A stretch of DNA of 64,000 nt. Origin: Agarophyton chilense. Lineage: Eukaryota > Rhodophyta > Florideophyceae > Gracilariales > Gracilariaceae. The first letter of the stretch is position 1. The number at the start of each line of letters is the position of its first letter. Below are positions 9,049 to 20,300 of the stretch, piece by piece. The notes under the pieces were generated by a model. It did no database searches and was not told where the DNA came from. It saw nothing but the letters and a program-made list of their open reading frames with translations. The position numbers were made by a program, and so were the translations under genes. The stretch lies in contig JARGXX010000097.1 of NCBI GenBank assembly GCA_030374765.1, positions 1 through 64,000 of the forward strand, written 5' to 3'.

Positions 9049-9845
9049 TACCTGGCATCGTTAAGCATACGTCATCCCTACCTCACTAAACGCACTGCAC
9101 GCGTCTTCTTTAGCTGAGAGTGTGGCGCCAGCACTCGCCTGACCTACTACTCACCACAGTCAACCTACATTGAACTTGACCATACCAACGAATATCGGCC
9201 CCCAGTGTTGCCGGATATGAAAACCATCCTAGAACCAAGCGCAAACGCACCTTTTTTAGCCGCGTCCACGACCCCAAAAACGCACATACAAAACGCCTGA
9301 CAATGTGCCAACTGCCTCCACGAAATCGCCACAGAACCAAGCGCAAACGCATACCCTAACCCTTTCTTTTCATAAAATTTTCGCACATTATCCAGCTTAC
9401 AACACAGCTCGACTGTGCAGCGGAGATGTGGCTGAAACCAAGCGCCTTTGAGTGCCACACTCGACGCACGCCTCCACGTTGTGCAGCAAAAATGTTACAA
9501 TAAAACATGTGCAAACGCAGGATTTGGCAGAAAGCCCAGCGCGCCTAAAATTTATGATTTTTTCAAATGCAAAAATTGCGAAAATGGGTGCTGCGCCCCA
9601 ACATCTGGCAAGTCGCGCGCTACGTTACCCAAACGAAGCGCCTGAGCGCAATTAGCCACGATTTTTTGAGCGTGCCAATGTGTCATACGCGCTCTCCAGC
9701 ACAACGTTTTCCATCCAGGGGGTCAAAATCGCACATACGTCGAATGCAGCGCGTGGCGCTTGGTGTATGTAATTACCAAGCGCTACTGACAACTGCGTTT
9801 TACCAAGCGCCAGCCCACACTTACAACCTGTAATATATATAGGCC
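9049..9845. repeat. 798-bp subtelomeric repeat, unit 2
   Basis: Second tandem unit, highly similar to unit 1 (scattered single-base differences) at an exact offset of 798 bp, ending at the same AATATATATAGG. A third, partial copy lies split at 24069-24222 and 34998-35455, so this is a dispersed subtelomeric family rather than a simple local duplication. Confidence 0.88.
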
Positions 9846-10651
9846 GAAGTACACACTTAGACGAACTTACTCGTGCTACCGCGCGCATACGCGCTCTTCC
9901 CCGCCCTTGCGTGTACATATGCAAACACCGGACGACATGAGCTCCCCACCGCGAACACACGTTCATATAGATGCATTGACGCTGTACAAACCATTATTGC
10001 CTAAAAATGTCCAAGTAAACGTCACTTACAAAAGTCAAACTCAACACGCATTTTTAATTACATAAAGCCACGCACAAACGCATCACTCACAGACCGCTGG
10101 GCATACCACTTTTATGCGCCTACTCATCATGCAGTGCACATACGCTGCATACAGACAAAGCGCAAGTTTGTGCCTCAAGTGCGCGACACATACACATAGC
10201 CTGCCAACATGCGGTGCCCACGCACTTTATACTGATACAAAACACGCGTGAAATCCCTACTGCGGCCCACATAGGCCCGCCGTGCAAACATGCACTTCAC
10301 ACATACATTCCATTGGTCTTTCCCATACACGCTCGGAGGGCCGCCATCCGTTCGTTTTCAACAAGTCTGTTGAGGTTGTGATTACGATGTTATCTACCTC
10401 CACAGCGACCACTATTTCTTGTGCAGAGTACTGCCCTACATTTCGTTCGGGAAGACAAACAAGCAGTTCTCCAGCAATGCACATACATCCGTTGCACACA
10501 CACGAAGCGCACACGCACCGCTCCCCTCATACTTCCAGAGACATGCAGCCCACCCACGTCCATCTATACGTACAACTCTGTAGATTAGCTGATTTGGTGA
10601 TTGTTTACTTCTATTTCTTATTGAAAATTAATGCCTCTTTTTTGTTCCGTA
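9846..10651. other. intergenic, nothing recognised
   Basis: Sequence with many GCGCATAC/CGCACA-like words continuing the flavour of the subtelomeric repeat. Short frames on both strands show no domain. No RNA gene or repeat boundary was recognised. Confidence 0.5.
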
Positions 10652-10706
10652 CATCAGTTGCATATGAAATGGAGGGTGGCGACCTCCATTTCATATGCAA
10701 CTGATG
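10652..10706. repeat. perfect 24-bp inverted repeat with 7-nt loop
   Basis: Arm 10652-10675 and its exact reverse complement 10683-10706 are separated by GTGGCGA. The core reads CATATGAAATGGAGG. A decayed second inverted half (CATTTTATATGG, then CCCTCCATTT) follows within 35 bp, and GAAATGGAGGG recurs near 16184. It lies about 225 bp beyond the stop of the minus-strand 589-aa gene. It could be fused transposon termini or a transcript-end hairpin; neither is established. Confidence 0.8.
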
Positions 10707-10930
10707 ACCTTCATTTTATATGGACAGTGGTGCCCTCCATTTGGTTTGGGGGATGAGTTTTTGCAACGTCACCAAAAATCTTCCTTGCCGAACTGTTTCC
10801 CAGTACTCGCACTTTCTTTACAGACCTCTACAAAAAAATCCCCTTTTCCATCGTAGAGCGTTGATCCCGTTCCAACTTTGGATCTTTCGCTATCTACTAT
10901 CTCCGTATACCTGCGTTCCAATCAAGATTT

Positions 10931-12700
10931 TCACTCGTCCTCATCGGACATCACTTTTACTCGACGACGTTTTCTCATTCTCAATCTCGTGGCTAGATTC
11001 TTCCTGTCGACTTTAATGTCGTTCTTGTTACTTTCCGTGCTCAAAGATGGGTCGGGTTGCGCAATCGTAGGTTCTCCTATTGATTCCGTTCTCTTCACAG
11101 CGCTACTACTTGATCTCGCCTCATTATTGCTTCCGTCATTCGACCTCGACTGCGCGCTGTTCACTCCCTGCGTTTCTTCTATTTTCCTAGATTCACCCCG
11201 CTGTAAATTCCGTGCGTTTTCTTCTTCGCGAATGTCTGCAATGTTAAATGGAAAGCACATTCCCCTCTTCAGAAGTACTTCATAACGTTTATATGGAACG
11301 TCCTTCACGACCCATTGTTCTTTCCCATCCAGGGCCATCATCATATGCCCTTCCAACCTAAGATCCTCCACATTCTTCTTCATGCTAATCGATCCTTCAC
11401 CGTCTACTCGTAATATGGGATTCAAATTGTACACCTCGCAGAGATTTGTCGCGCCTGGAAGTACGTCATACATCTTTTGCACCAGTGACTCTCGAAACTT
11501 GTTGTTGATCTCAATATTTAGCATCGTCGGAATACTCCCGACAACATATTTCCGACTTCTATTGTCCCTCAAGATATCAAACTCAACCTTGCTCTCCGTC
11601 CCATCTTCGTTTCTCTCCAGATATCCGACATCGCTGCAGCATTCGTAAAGATTTTCTGCCGCTCTTATGCGCACCTTGTCGTAAAAACTATACTCCTCCT
11701 TTTCCATTCGTTCAACCCTCACCACATATCCTACTATCTGCACGGATAGCATTTCATGTCCACCGATACGCACCGCGTATGTACACGGTAACACAATACT
11801 GCACCCGAACGTGAGAAACACAGTTCGCACAGCTGTAGTATCCATCGGATTCAGCGGCGCAACGTATTCATAAAAAAGAGCTTTGTTTGCTCTCAATGTA
11901 GTATACGCCCTTACAATTCTTTCTGTTATAGTCAGGTATACACCGCCGTTTTGCACTAGGTCTTCAGTAACAGCACCTTCCAAACATGGTAACAAAGTAT
12001 ATACGACATAAGATCCATACTGATTCTCCTCCGCTGAAGACTTTGGGTTTGGAATCCACCCGTCCCAAACAGACTTACGCCCCTTTCCTGAGACTCGTGG
12101 TTTCGAAAGTAGCATGCTCTGTCTTTTCTCGACATCTACGTCAGCTGAACCCTGTTCGACAATCCGGATAAAATTGCACAAACCACCAGCCTTTGGTATA
12201 CGGATTCCAAATCTGCAGTGAACGCTGCTGACAAATGCCATGTCTTCCACTTTCGGAGATCGGTCGTTGACACAACCATATATTTCTTCGCTCAATCCCC
12301 TTTCAAGTACTACACAAAGGACGTGCTGGTGTGCCACCAACATTGACTCAAAGATAATGTTCGGTTTCGATCGATTACCTATTCGGTAAACTTCTGAATT
12401 TAAGCCAAGCCCAATGTACTTGTCCTTCATTACCAGGGGACACTGCGTTGTGCTCAAAAAGGTCCGCATGTCCTCATCCTTTTCACTCATTTCGGAATAG
12501 CGAGACATGCTGCAAAGTTCTTTGAACGACAATTTCAATATTCCCATTCCAAAACCACTTCCTCGACGTAGCCCTTCATAACATGCTTTCCATGCTCTAC
12601 TCAACCAATTCTTAGCTTGGTAGCCCTCCACGACATCCAGAATCTTTTCTTCAGGCAGTACTACAACTGGGCGATCTGTAGTTCCAACAAAGACGACCAT
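10931..12700 (-). CDS. unknown 589-aa protein with basic C-terminus
   Basis: Uninterrupted 589-codon frame from an ATG at 12698-12700 (reverse strand), beginning MVVFVGTTDRPVVVLPEEK. No family was recognised. The first 460 residues have the mixed composition of a folded protein, with scattered Cys and aromatic residues but no clear P-loop, zinc-finger or transmembrane pattern. Residues about 500-570 are Ser/Asn/Glu-rich and probably disordered. The end has a nuclear-localisation-like cluster (RMRKRRRVKV) followed by an acidic tip. It is head-to-head with the protease gene starting at 13160, so a shared promoter is possible. That adjacency and the subtelomeric place suggest it belongs with the protease and helicase genes, but this is inference. 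Confidence 0.75.
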   Translation of the reverse strand: MVVFVGTTDRPVVVLPEEKILDVVEGYQAKNWLSRAWKACYEGLRRGSGFGMGILKLSFKELCSMSRYSEMSEKDEDMRTFLSTTQCPLVMKDKYIGLGLNSEVYRIGNRSKPNIIFESMLVAHQHVLCVVLERGLSEEIYGCVNDRSPKVEDMAFVSSVHCRFGIRIPKAGGLCNFIRIVEQGSADVDVEKRQSMLLSKPRVSGKGRKSVWDGWIPNPKSSAEENQYGSYVVYTLLPCLEGAVTEDLVQNGGVYLTITERIVRAYTTLRANKALFYEYVAPLNPMDTTAVRTVFLTFGCSIVLPCTYAVRIGGHEMLSVQIVGYVVRVERMEKEEYSFYDKVRIRAAENLYECCSDVGYLERNEDGTESKVEFDILRDNRSRKYVVGSIPTMLNIEINNKFRESLVQKMYDVLPGATNLCEVYNLNPILRVDGEGSISMKKNVEDLRLEGHMMMALDGKEQWVVKDVPYKRYEVLLKRGMCFPFNIADIREEENARNLQRGESRKIEETQGVNSAQSRSNDGSNNEARSSSSAVKRTESIGEPTIAQPDPSLSTESNKNDIKVDRKNLATRLRMRKRRRVKVMSDEDE

Positions 12701-12972
12701 ACCGGGATTTTCCAGTTTTCACGTCCTCAGAATCAGGACTTCCACGACTAGAACTCTGGCCGGTACGGCGGCCGCCGACCCAACGACACACATTCTTGCC
12801 TATTACGGTAAGTTCTTCGATGAGCTCGATATGCTTCCTCGCCTAAACCCGATGCCGCGCCATTAATTTGAAAAAACAATATTTAGAATGTTTTCTACTC
12901 CATACAGTTTTTGGCAATTTTAGACCACTTGCCGTCCGTTTCAGCCTCTACTTTTTGCACCATTGTAAAGTG

Positions 12973-13062
12973 CAGGGCCGTAGCTACAGATATAGTGCGC
13001 CCCCCCCCGGCCCCCCCCCCGAATTGGGGGGCTGCGCCCCCAAACCCCCCCCCCCCTCTTTT
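12973..13062. repeat. C-run hairpin, possible DNA-transposon terminus
   Basis: Begins CAGGGCCGTAGCTACAG, followed by C runs separated by GG, GAATT and a six-G block that can pair back to them. Termini that start CAG-GGCGTAGC or similar followed by homopolymer C/G runs are common on non-autonomous DNA transposons. No partner end or target duplication was found. It sits in the divergent promoter region between the 589-aa gene and the protease gene. Confidence 0.4.
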
Positions 13063-13159
13063 TCGTTCTCACCAGGTACTCCATTTCAGGTTTATCTCCG
13101 TTCGGATCAACCACTTTTCATTTCCACTACCTCGTTTTGACTTCTTCCGCCTTTCTCTC

Positions 13160-15961
13160 ATGCCCAAGCACGATGCTGTTAAGGTCAATACCGCCTATGA
13201 CAGAAGTATGGAATCCCTTTCCATCTTCTCGTCGAATGTTTATCGACGAATTCAGGAAGCCAGAACGTCTTCTGTGCGTGTGGCTTGCGTAGATCTCTTC
13301 GTTGGACCCGTTATTGGCCGTCGCACATCTATGAAGAAGTTAACTACGTTAGCCCAGGAGATTGGTTCAAGTCTGGAATACCATTTGTCAGAGCCTCTGC
13401 TGGTACTGAACGGAACGGGTAGCGTGTTGTATGGTAAACTGGTCGTTGTCGGTGGTGGACACCGTTTCCTGGTGGGAGCCCGACAGAAGCATATGCTCTT
13501 GATACCGTACCAAGTTGTGGATCTATCTAATCGTAATGATGATGGAAGTCCTGTAGACTTTTTGCGCCACGATTTCCTTCTCATTCATCACATAGAATCT
13601 TCTGAGCCGCGGCCTGCGGTTTACGGGATCATGGCACAAGTAGCCGAATATGAAAAGCTTCGAAACTACTGGAAGATGAAAGAAAATGAGCGCGTCCGCA
13701 AGCTCAACCGCCCCAGCGCTACACCCCTATCCCCAACACATCCCAAAATTATCGATCTCTACAAGGTACTCTACAAACCATCGCGAAACAAAAGTACTCA
13801 TGCCATTGCTTTCATGGATCCATCTTTAACTATGAAGACATTGCACGGTTACTTATCGGGGGCCGATAGATTACTGAAAGCAAACGTAGTTGGAAATCTC
13901 TGCTTCTTGGAAGGCTTTGCAAACACAAGCTTCAACATTAGATCGCTTGAAACTGTACGTACCTGGAAGATCTCAAAAATTAAAGCTACCGTTGACCACT
14001 GGTTCCATATCATTGAGAAGGAACCAGATACGCTGCTAAAGTTTGTCAAGGAGAGAAAAACGGGAAAGAAGAAGGACAATAAATCTACCGATAAGCAGTC
14101 CTGTAAGAACAATTCAACCATCCCCGGTCCGCCGACTCAGCATACAAAGCCTCCTGCTGGATGGGAATCTTACATTGATTGGACAGTGCAGGGGACGCTT
14201 TCCCTACTTGATCAACTGAAGTGGGCGCTCGAAGAAGAAGACGAAAGGGTGAGGAAGCAGGCGGGATGTTCGGCTACGGTGATTGATGACAACTCAGACA
14301 AACTGGATATTGTTGAAAAAGTGAGATTGAGGATGTTATCTGCCCAAACGAAAGCTGGGCATGTTGTTGACTTAGCAGCCCTTGTACAGGAAGAATCTGT
14401 TTCTTTCGAAACGGCCAGAGACCGTAGTGCTGAACTAGTTGTGGCAGGAGGGTTACTAAGAACCACACTCAGTCTATCTCCCAACGATATACTTTCTATA
14501 CAGAACCTAAGCTGGGCTACTGATCAAGTGCTTTTGTATACAATCTCGTTTTTGAACAACTGGACAGATCGCACTATGAAAGAAGTATACGTATTGGACC
14601 CTTTACTAACGCACGGGTGGTGGGATAACAAATTTAACGAGGACTCTGCTGCTCTCAGACAGTTGCAGCAAAACGTTCGATCGCACACAAAGGCGAAAAT
14701 CAACCCCCACGAACTAGTTTGGAGGTCTCAGGTGTCGTTCTTGCTAATGTGTGGAAACAAGCACTGGAGCCTAGCTGTGCTTATAAACCTCCCCCAACTT
14801 CTTGATTCAATGGAGTTCAACTCAAATCTTAAGGATGAGCAGTATCCGTCCCACCAAGTCGCTCGATGTATTATAATGGATAGCATGAATGCCAAGACAT
14901 CGCCACATCAGAACCTTGCGCAAAATGTACTGCATTACCTTACCTGTGCGTATCCGAACCCGACGCTACAGACTGAGACTCTGCGAAGATTACTTCCCAT
15001 TTTCGAGTACAGAACCAACCTGCAGAAAGCGTGTGAATGTGGCTTTTTCGCCACTTACCATGCTGCAGTCACAACTCGAAACATTCAAGTGTTCCGTGAA
15101 GGTAATTTGGAGGATGTACGCACCTACCTCAGTGACGTGCGGAGGAGTTACTCGTTCAGTGAATATGCTCATTCTCTTCAAACGAGGATGCATATCATGC
15201 AATTCAAATTTGGCCAAAACGGGAGAAAATGTGTAGGCAGCAACGTCTTTCTTTGGAACGACTATAAAAGTGCTCATGAGCCTCATCAGCGCGAGGATTC
15301 AAAGAAGTTACCGGAATCAAAGTTCTCCAAACATGAGCCTGTGTCGAACAGGACAAGGCTAAAAGCTGGAACGTCCAGAACGTCGCAGAAGACCATCGAT
15401 ATCAGCGATGAAGCCCCATCGTCCAACGACCCAACCCGAGAAGACAAATCAACTACAAGGCCACCAACGACTTCGTCACCCAACCTCGAAACCAACAAAG
15501 GAATTGCTCGTGCTCTACTGCAGTTCAGTCTTAATACCGCCCCGGAAACTAAAGTGGAGGAAGGTGGTTTCATTCACATTTTGAGCGATCCGAATGTGGA
15601 ACGGGTGATGCAAGAAGTGTACCGGAGCAACGATGTGCTGCAGGCTATAGGAAAGGTCACTTCCGTTCTGGCGCCTCGTATTAAAGAGGCTTTGCAGAGG
15701 ACGAGAACCCCTCCTACAAAAGAGAGTTTCAACGGAGACAAAGGCCCGAGTTTGATGTTACCAACCTCTCAGCTCGGTGCCTCCAACACAGATCATCATT
15801 TCGAGGAGCGTACTGGCACTGATGCAGAATCAATATTACTGGAAGGTGCGAAATTGATGAAACACAGCGCGGACAAGAGTATTCAGAAAGAATGGCAGGA
15901 ATGTATGCAGAAAGCGAAGGAGCTCATTGATCATGTGAAGAAGAAACGTAGGCTCAACTAG
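13160..15961 (+). CDS. Ulp1/C48-like cysteine protease, 933 aa
   Basis: ATG at 13160 is the first Met of the frame; the frame is open further upstream but that part translates the C-run repeat and is unlikely to be protein. Residues about 455-640 look like a C48 (Ulp1/SENP, SUMO- or ubiquitin-like-specific) protease core: a WATDQVLLY stretch like the Ulp1 W-L-N-D region, His535 in KHWSLAVLI, Asp574 in CIIMDSMN, and Cys627 in CECGFFATYH. Spacing between His and Asp is longer than in yeast Ulp1 because of an insert. The flanks (about 280-400 and 690-820) are Lys/Ser/Thr-rich and low complexity. C48 domains occur in host SUMO proteases and also in several DNA-transposon classes, so a mobile-element role is an alternative. 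Confidence 0.75.
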   Translation: MPKHDAVKVNTAYDRSMESLSIFSSNVYRRIQEARTSSVRVACVDLFVGPVIGRRTSMKKLTTLAQEIGSSLEYHLSEPLLVLNGTGSVLYGKLVVVGGGHRFLVGARQKHMLLIPYQVVDLSNRNDDGSPVDFLRHDFLLIHHIESSEPRPAVYGIMAQVAEYEKLRNYWKMKENERVRKLNRPSATPLSPTHPKIIDLYKVLYKPSRNKSTHAIAFMDPSLTMKTLHGYLSGADRLLKANVVGNLCFLEGFANTSFNIRSLETVRTWKISKIKATVDHWFHIIEKEPDTLLKFVKERKTGKKKDNKSTDKQSCKNNSTIPGPPTQHTKPPAGWESYIDWTVQGTLSLLDQLKWALEEEDERVRKQAGCSATVIDDNSDKLDIVEKVRLRMLSAQTKAGHVVDLAALVQEESVSFETARDRSAELVVAGGLLRTTLSLSPNDILSIQNLSWATDQVLLYTISFLNNWTDRTMKEVYVLDPLLTHGWWDNKFNEDSAALRQLQQNVRSHTKAKINPHELVWRSQVSFLLMCGNKHWSLAVLINLPQLLDSMEFNSNLKDEQYPSHQVARCIIMDSMNAKTSPHQNLAQNVLHYLTCAYPNPTLQTETLRRLLPIFEYRTNLQKACECGFFATYHAAVTTRNIQVFREGNLEDVRTYLSDVRRSYSFSEYAHSLQTRMHIMQFKFGQNGRKCVGSNVFLWNDYKSAHEPHQREDSKKLPESKFSKHEPVSNRTRLKAGTSRTSQKTIDISDEAPSSNDPTREDKSTTRPPTTSSPNLETNKGIARALLQFSLNTAPETKVEEGGFIHILSDPNVERVMQEVYRSNDVLQAIGKVTSVLAPRIKEALQRTRTPPTKESFNGDKGPSLMLPTSQLGASNTDHHFEERTGTDAESILLEGAKLMKHSADKSIQKEWQECMQKAKELIDHVKKKRRLN

Positions 15962-17389
15962 ATTTTGTGCCCCACAACATAATGAATTCTCGAACCGCAT
16001 GCTATTTTTTTCCCAAACCAACGGCAAAGTCCTCCTCTTCAAAATAGGACTCTCAACAAATCTCAAAATTATTTTTACATTCGTTTTTCAACTACATTTT
16101 TTACGAATTGGGTGTATAGAATTTGGAAATCACACCTTCGAATGTCAAGACAATTAATTTCGATATTGTTTCAAATCTTTTCGAAATGGAGGGCATAATC
16201 CTCCTATTCACAATGTGGCGCTCAGGGAAACTTCGAAAGTTTTATTCAAAACTTATTGTGAGTCTTAACACGTGAAAAGTGCAGTCTTCAATCAAATAAT
16301 TTAGAACGTTTTCTGAAATATTCAAAACTGATGGCATCGTCGTGTTTTCCGGTATGTGACGCTCCGCCAATTTTTAACAATTTGGTTCGACAATAATGCA
16401 GAGCCAATTTACATGGACCTTTCATTTTTCACAACTTGAACCAATCAAGAGTCTCTTCGAGGTCAATCTTAATAGAAATCGGACTCTCATTTTTCGGTAG
16501 CGACAACTGACTACCCTAACGTTTCATGGTGTGTGGAATGAATACAGATTGAGACACACTCATCTTTTCAGATCAGAAAACTTCTGGAATTATTCGAATA
16601 CTTCGATAAACATGTTATTCTGGTTTATCAGACTCACGAATTTGTTCACTTGACCAACGGACCTTTCAGCTAGGATTGAGAAATACACAAAGTTCTAGAA
16701 AAATGGATTACCAATTACTCTTTTCCAACTTACTATCACTACACTCAAAATACGCCGTTGAACGACCACCTGACACAAATGGAACGGAGAATGTTCACGA
16801 AAAAATGGTAGAAGTTCATCCAAGATTTATGCACGACGCAAAACTTCGCTCACCGGAACGCCATTTCACAATATCCACCATCACCATCGAGTCGTATCAG
16901 TTTTTCTGTCGGGATCCGAATATGTGGAACCCAGCAAATATTCAGGTATCCATCACCAAGTAAGCAGTTCGCATCATTCCTTGAGATTGTGGTCCCCCCA
17001 TTTGTGAATGCTTCCCGCAGCGCATTCATAATGAAGAGCACATGGAACACGGTGAAAAATCATGCATGTTTTCGTTGCCAAGTAAGCAGCTTGCATCATT
17101 CCATGATGCTACTATCCCCCACTGCAAACGTTACACGGATCGCAATCATAATTTCATTTGCGATTCTGCCCTTCTCCAGAAATCAACATGGACCAAGTGG
17201 GACCAATATCCCTTTAGGATACACCTTATCACACATCACCACACTACATCAATATGGCTTTGCATGTTGTGTCTTTCGAGTGCATTCTTCGTCTTCTTCT
17301 TCAGCCTGGAGCTATCGTTGGAGCTTGGTATTTGCCTTTTCTTGCGTGCATACTATGTTCACACTCTTTTTTCCATCAATCAACCCATT
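15962..17389. other. intergenic, AT-rich, nothing recognised
   Basis: About 1.4 kb between the protease stop and the likely start of the helicase gene. GAAATGGAGGG at about 16184 echoes the inverted repeat at 10652. The helicase frame is open back to an ATG at 17042, but that extension encodes a hydrophobic Phe/Leu-rich run unlike the family, so it is probably leader or intron. Confidence 0.45.
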
Positions 17390-20300
17390 ATGAACGGGGA
17401 TATAGAAATTGGAGTTCACTCAGTGGGATTCTTCGTCTTGTGCCTTACATGTAAATTGGGAATACGATCTTCGAAAGGGGTAGCACGCCATCTATCTGTT
17501 CGGCACGGTGCCTCACCTGATGAGGGAAAAGATATGGCTGCGACAGTTTGGGAAAGAAAGCAAGAATTGGAGTCGAAGCTTCCGTACGTACCTCTCTGGA
17601 ATCGCTACATCGCTCACAGTGAAGAGGAAAACTGCAGAAGTGGTGTTTCGGGCATTGAGCCGACTGCCGTTTTTATGTCAGCAAGGCCACTAGCCCCCCT
17701 AACCGGCCTTAAAGTCTTGTACGGGTACAAATGCCCGAATTGCATCACGTGCTACACGGACATGAGAAGTTTATCTACGCATCTCTCGACCGCGCATGGC
17801 GTTGAAGATACGGCAAATGTCATCACTGACGTAAAAAACGTGGATTGATACGCCTGCAAACCATTTTCGGAGGACGTTGTCGAAAATTGTTTCCTGTATC
17901 AGAAGCTGTCCAGGTGGGAGAAGTGACGATCGTCTTCACTTCCAAATGTAGCTCCCCTCGGCAGAAAATTTCGAATCCTAACCTTCTTGGGCAGAACTCA
18001 CTGAACGGATCAGAGGAGGGTCTTAGGATCGTTCACGAAGAAATCTCTGGTGTTGGTATGAACTCGGCTGCCTCGAAAATCATTTCGTCTATTGTAGGGT
18101 TTACTGATGACCTACAAGAACTGGAACCTATGCATGACAAGATGAAAAATACTTTTGTTGCCTTGTCAAGGGTAGATGAGGTCCTAGATCACAGGAAGAT
18201 ATCACTTCAGGACGCGGTGAAACTCTCTGGGTCAATTACTGAGAAAAGTATTTTATGGGACGTCGTGCAGCAAGACGTCGTTCAGTACCTCAGGATGGTT
18301 CGGGATTTAACCATTGACATGCCGAACTGTGTGCTAGAATCTATCAACGTAAGAAGCCGGGGTGATAATCGCTTTACATTCAGAACCGTTTCTTCTAAGT
18401 GCGTCAAAGCCTATGCGGTTGAGATAAGTCGCTTTCTATCGTTCTGCATCAAATGTCAGCACCGCCATGAACACCTATGCAATGAAGAAGTTGCCGGATT
18501 AATCGCTTTATATCTGGAGGAGCTTAATGAGAATGTTTTACATCAAAAACTTGACGTTCCAGACCCTTTCAAATCCACGAAACCAATGTGCTTCGAAAAA
18601 AGATACCTTGGTCTTCATTTCTTCATGAAAAGCGTTCTGCTAGAGGTTCGCCCAATGTCTTCTTCTTGCGAATCACTTGCAGTGAAAAATTTCTTTAGTT
18701 GTCGCTGCGTGCGATCTGAGGAAGACGCTCGTTTGCACACAGCTCAACCCAACAACTTTCGATATGCAGAAGCATGGGAGGTCACAAGAACACTTGCAGC
18801 TCTCCAGTATTGCATATCTGCCTGCGCAGTGCATGAGGTATCCATTTCTCAAAAACAAAATGAAGGCAACAGAAATGGATTTCTCTTAGACAGCACTGAC
18901 CACACGATGAATTTGATCAAGGACGCTCTGGACCTCCAAAAGAACAACACTACATCATATGTGCGATCTGCTTTGGATTTGGCAATGGGTGTCATTGACC
19001 AGGAAGATATTGCTGTTACTTTCGATTGCTGTCGGAGCCATGATCTCTGTGGAGTGGTCAAAAACACTCATATTCGATTACAAGATGTTGGGACTTGGGT
19101 GAGGGACGCTCATATCAGAATCGACTCGCTCCTGTTCAGTAACCTTCTGAACAATACTGCACTTCCTGATGGGTTTATGAACATGATTCAGTCGTTGACA
19201 GACAATTTTACTGTTAAGGCCCCAGGTTACAAATTCATGTCAGTTTTGGAAAAGAAAAAGAATTGGTTGCAAAAGAACACTTGCTTTGTACTCGATTCGT
19301 TGAAAACGCGTGCTGGTTGGATTTCTCTTAGTCATCCCAACGCTTCCGGAGTATCTCTTCCAGGAGATAAAGAAGTTGTAGATTTGCACGGTGTCCTTAT
19401 GCTCAAGTCAAAGGTTCTTGACTGGTTGAACTACTGCCGTCAGATTCAGGAACTTTTATTGTTCTGTGTACATATATCATCAGGATCTCCTGCTAGGGCT
19501 ACAGAAATAGCTACTCTTCGTCTCACAAACGATATATATGGGATGCGAAGTCTTTTCGTCTCACAAGGTCAGGCAATGATCGTTACAAGGTGGGTCAAAA
19601 CCCGAGGAATGAAAGGATTCTCGAAGCCCATACCACGTTTTCCAGATTCCAAAACAAGCGAGTATCTTCTCATGTATCTTGTTCTAATAAGGCCATTGGA
19701 AACTGCAATGGTCTCAGCTTTATATGGGCCCTCTTTGGGAAAAGAACACTGGAACATCCTCTTCTGCAACAAGGGTAAACCTTTCACTGATGATTACATA
19801 CGCGGTGTGGTATCGAAACACCTTGAACTAAAAGGCATCCAACTAACCTTCAACGACTACAGAAATTATTCAGTTGGCATGGTCCCTGCCGTTAGTGAAG
19901 GAAAAGCTCATGATCTAATGGATCAGATTCGTGACGAGTTCCGTGCAGTCGGGCACAATCAGGCAGCTCACAGTGTGGAAACTGCTGAAAGGGCTTACGC
20001 CAGAACTAAAGAGGAATTAATCCATTTGCAGAAACCTAGTTTGGACAAGTATCGTAGATGGTCTATGCAATGGCACAAATACCTGGGCTTTCACGGGAAA
20101 GAAAAGAACGCTTCTGAGCTTCAAAACGACACAGATGAGTCTGGTCGTCCCAGAAAAAGGCTGAAGCCTTTAAACTTGCCTACATCAGAGAACAAAGTCC
20201 AGATGCAAGACAAGTCAGGGCATCACCCAAATCTTGATACGATTCCTTTCGATGTATCGAAACCAAGTTCTCAGAGTCTTGGGCGCCGAAGCTATTCTGG

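Noticed and set aside
8312-9966. Several 65-135-codon frames in the 798-bp repeats, on both strands
   Set aside because: They overlap each other in different frames, repeat because the DNA repeats, and show no domain; the unit is better seen as non-coding.
17042-17389. N-terminal extension of the TLH-like gene from an earlier ATG
   Set aside because: Encodes a hydrophobic Phe/Leu run unlike the family's start; conserved sequence begins just after the ATG at 17390.
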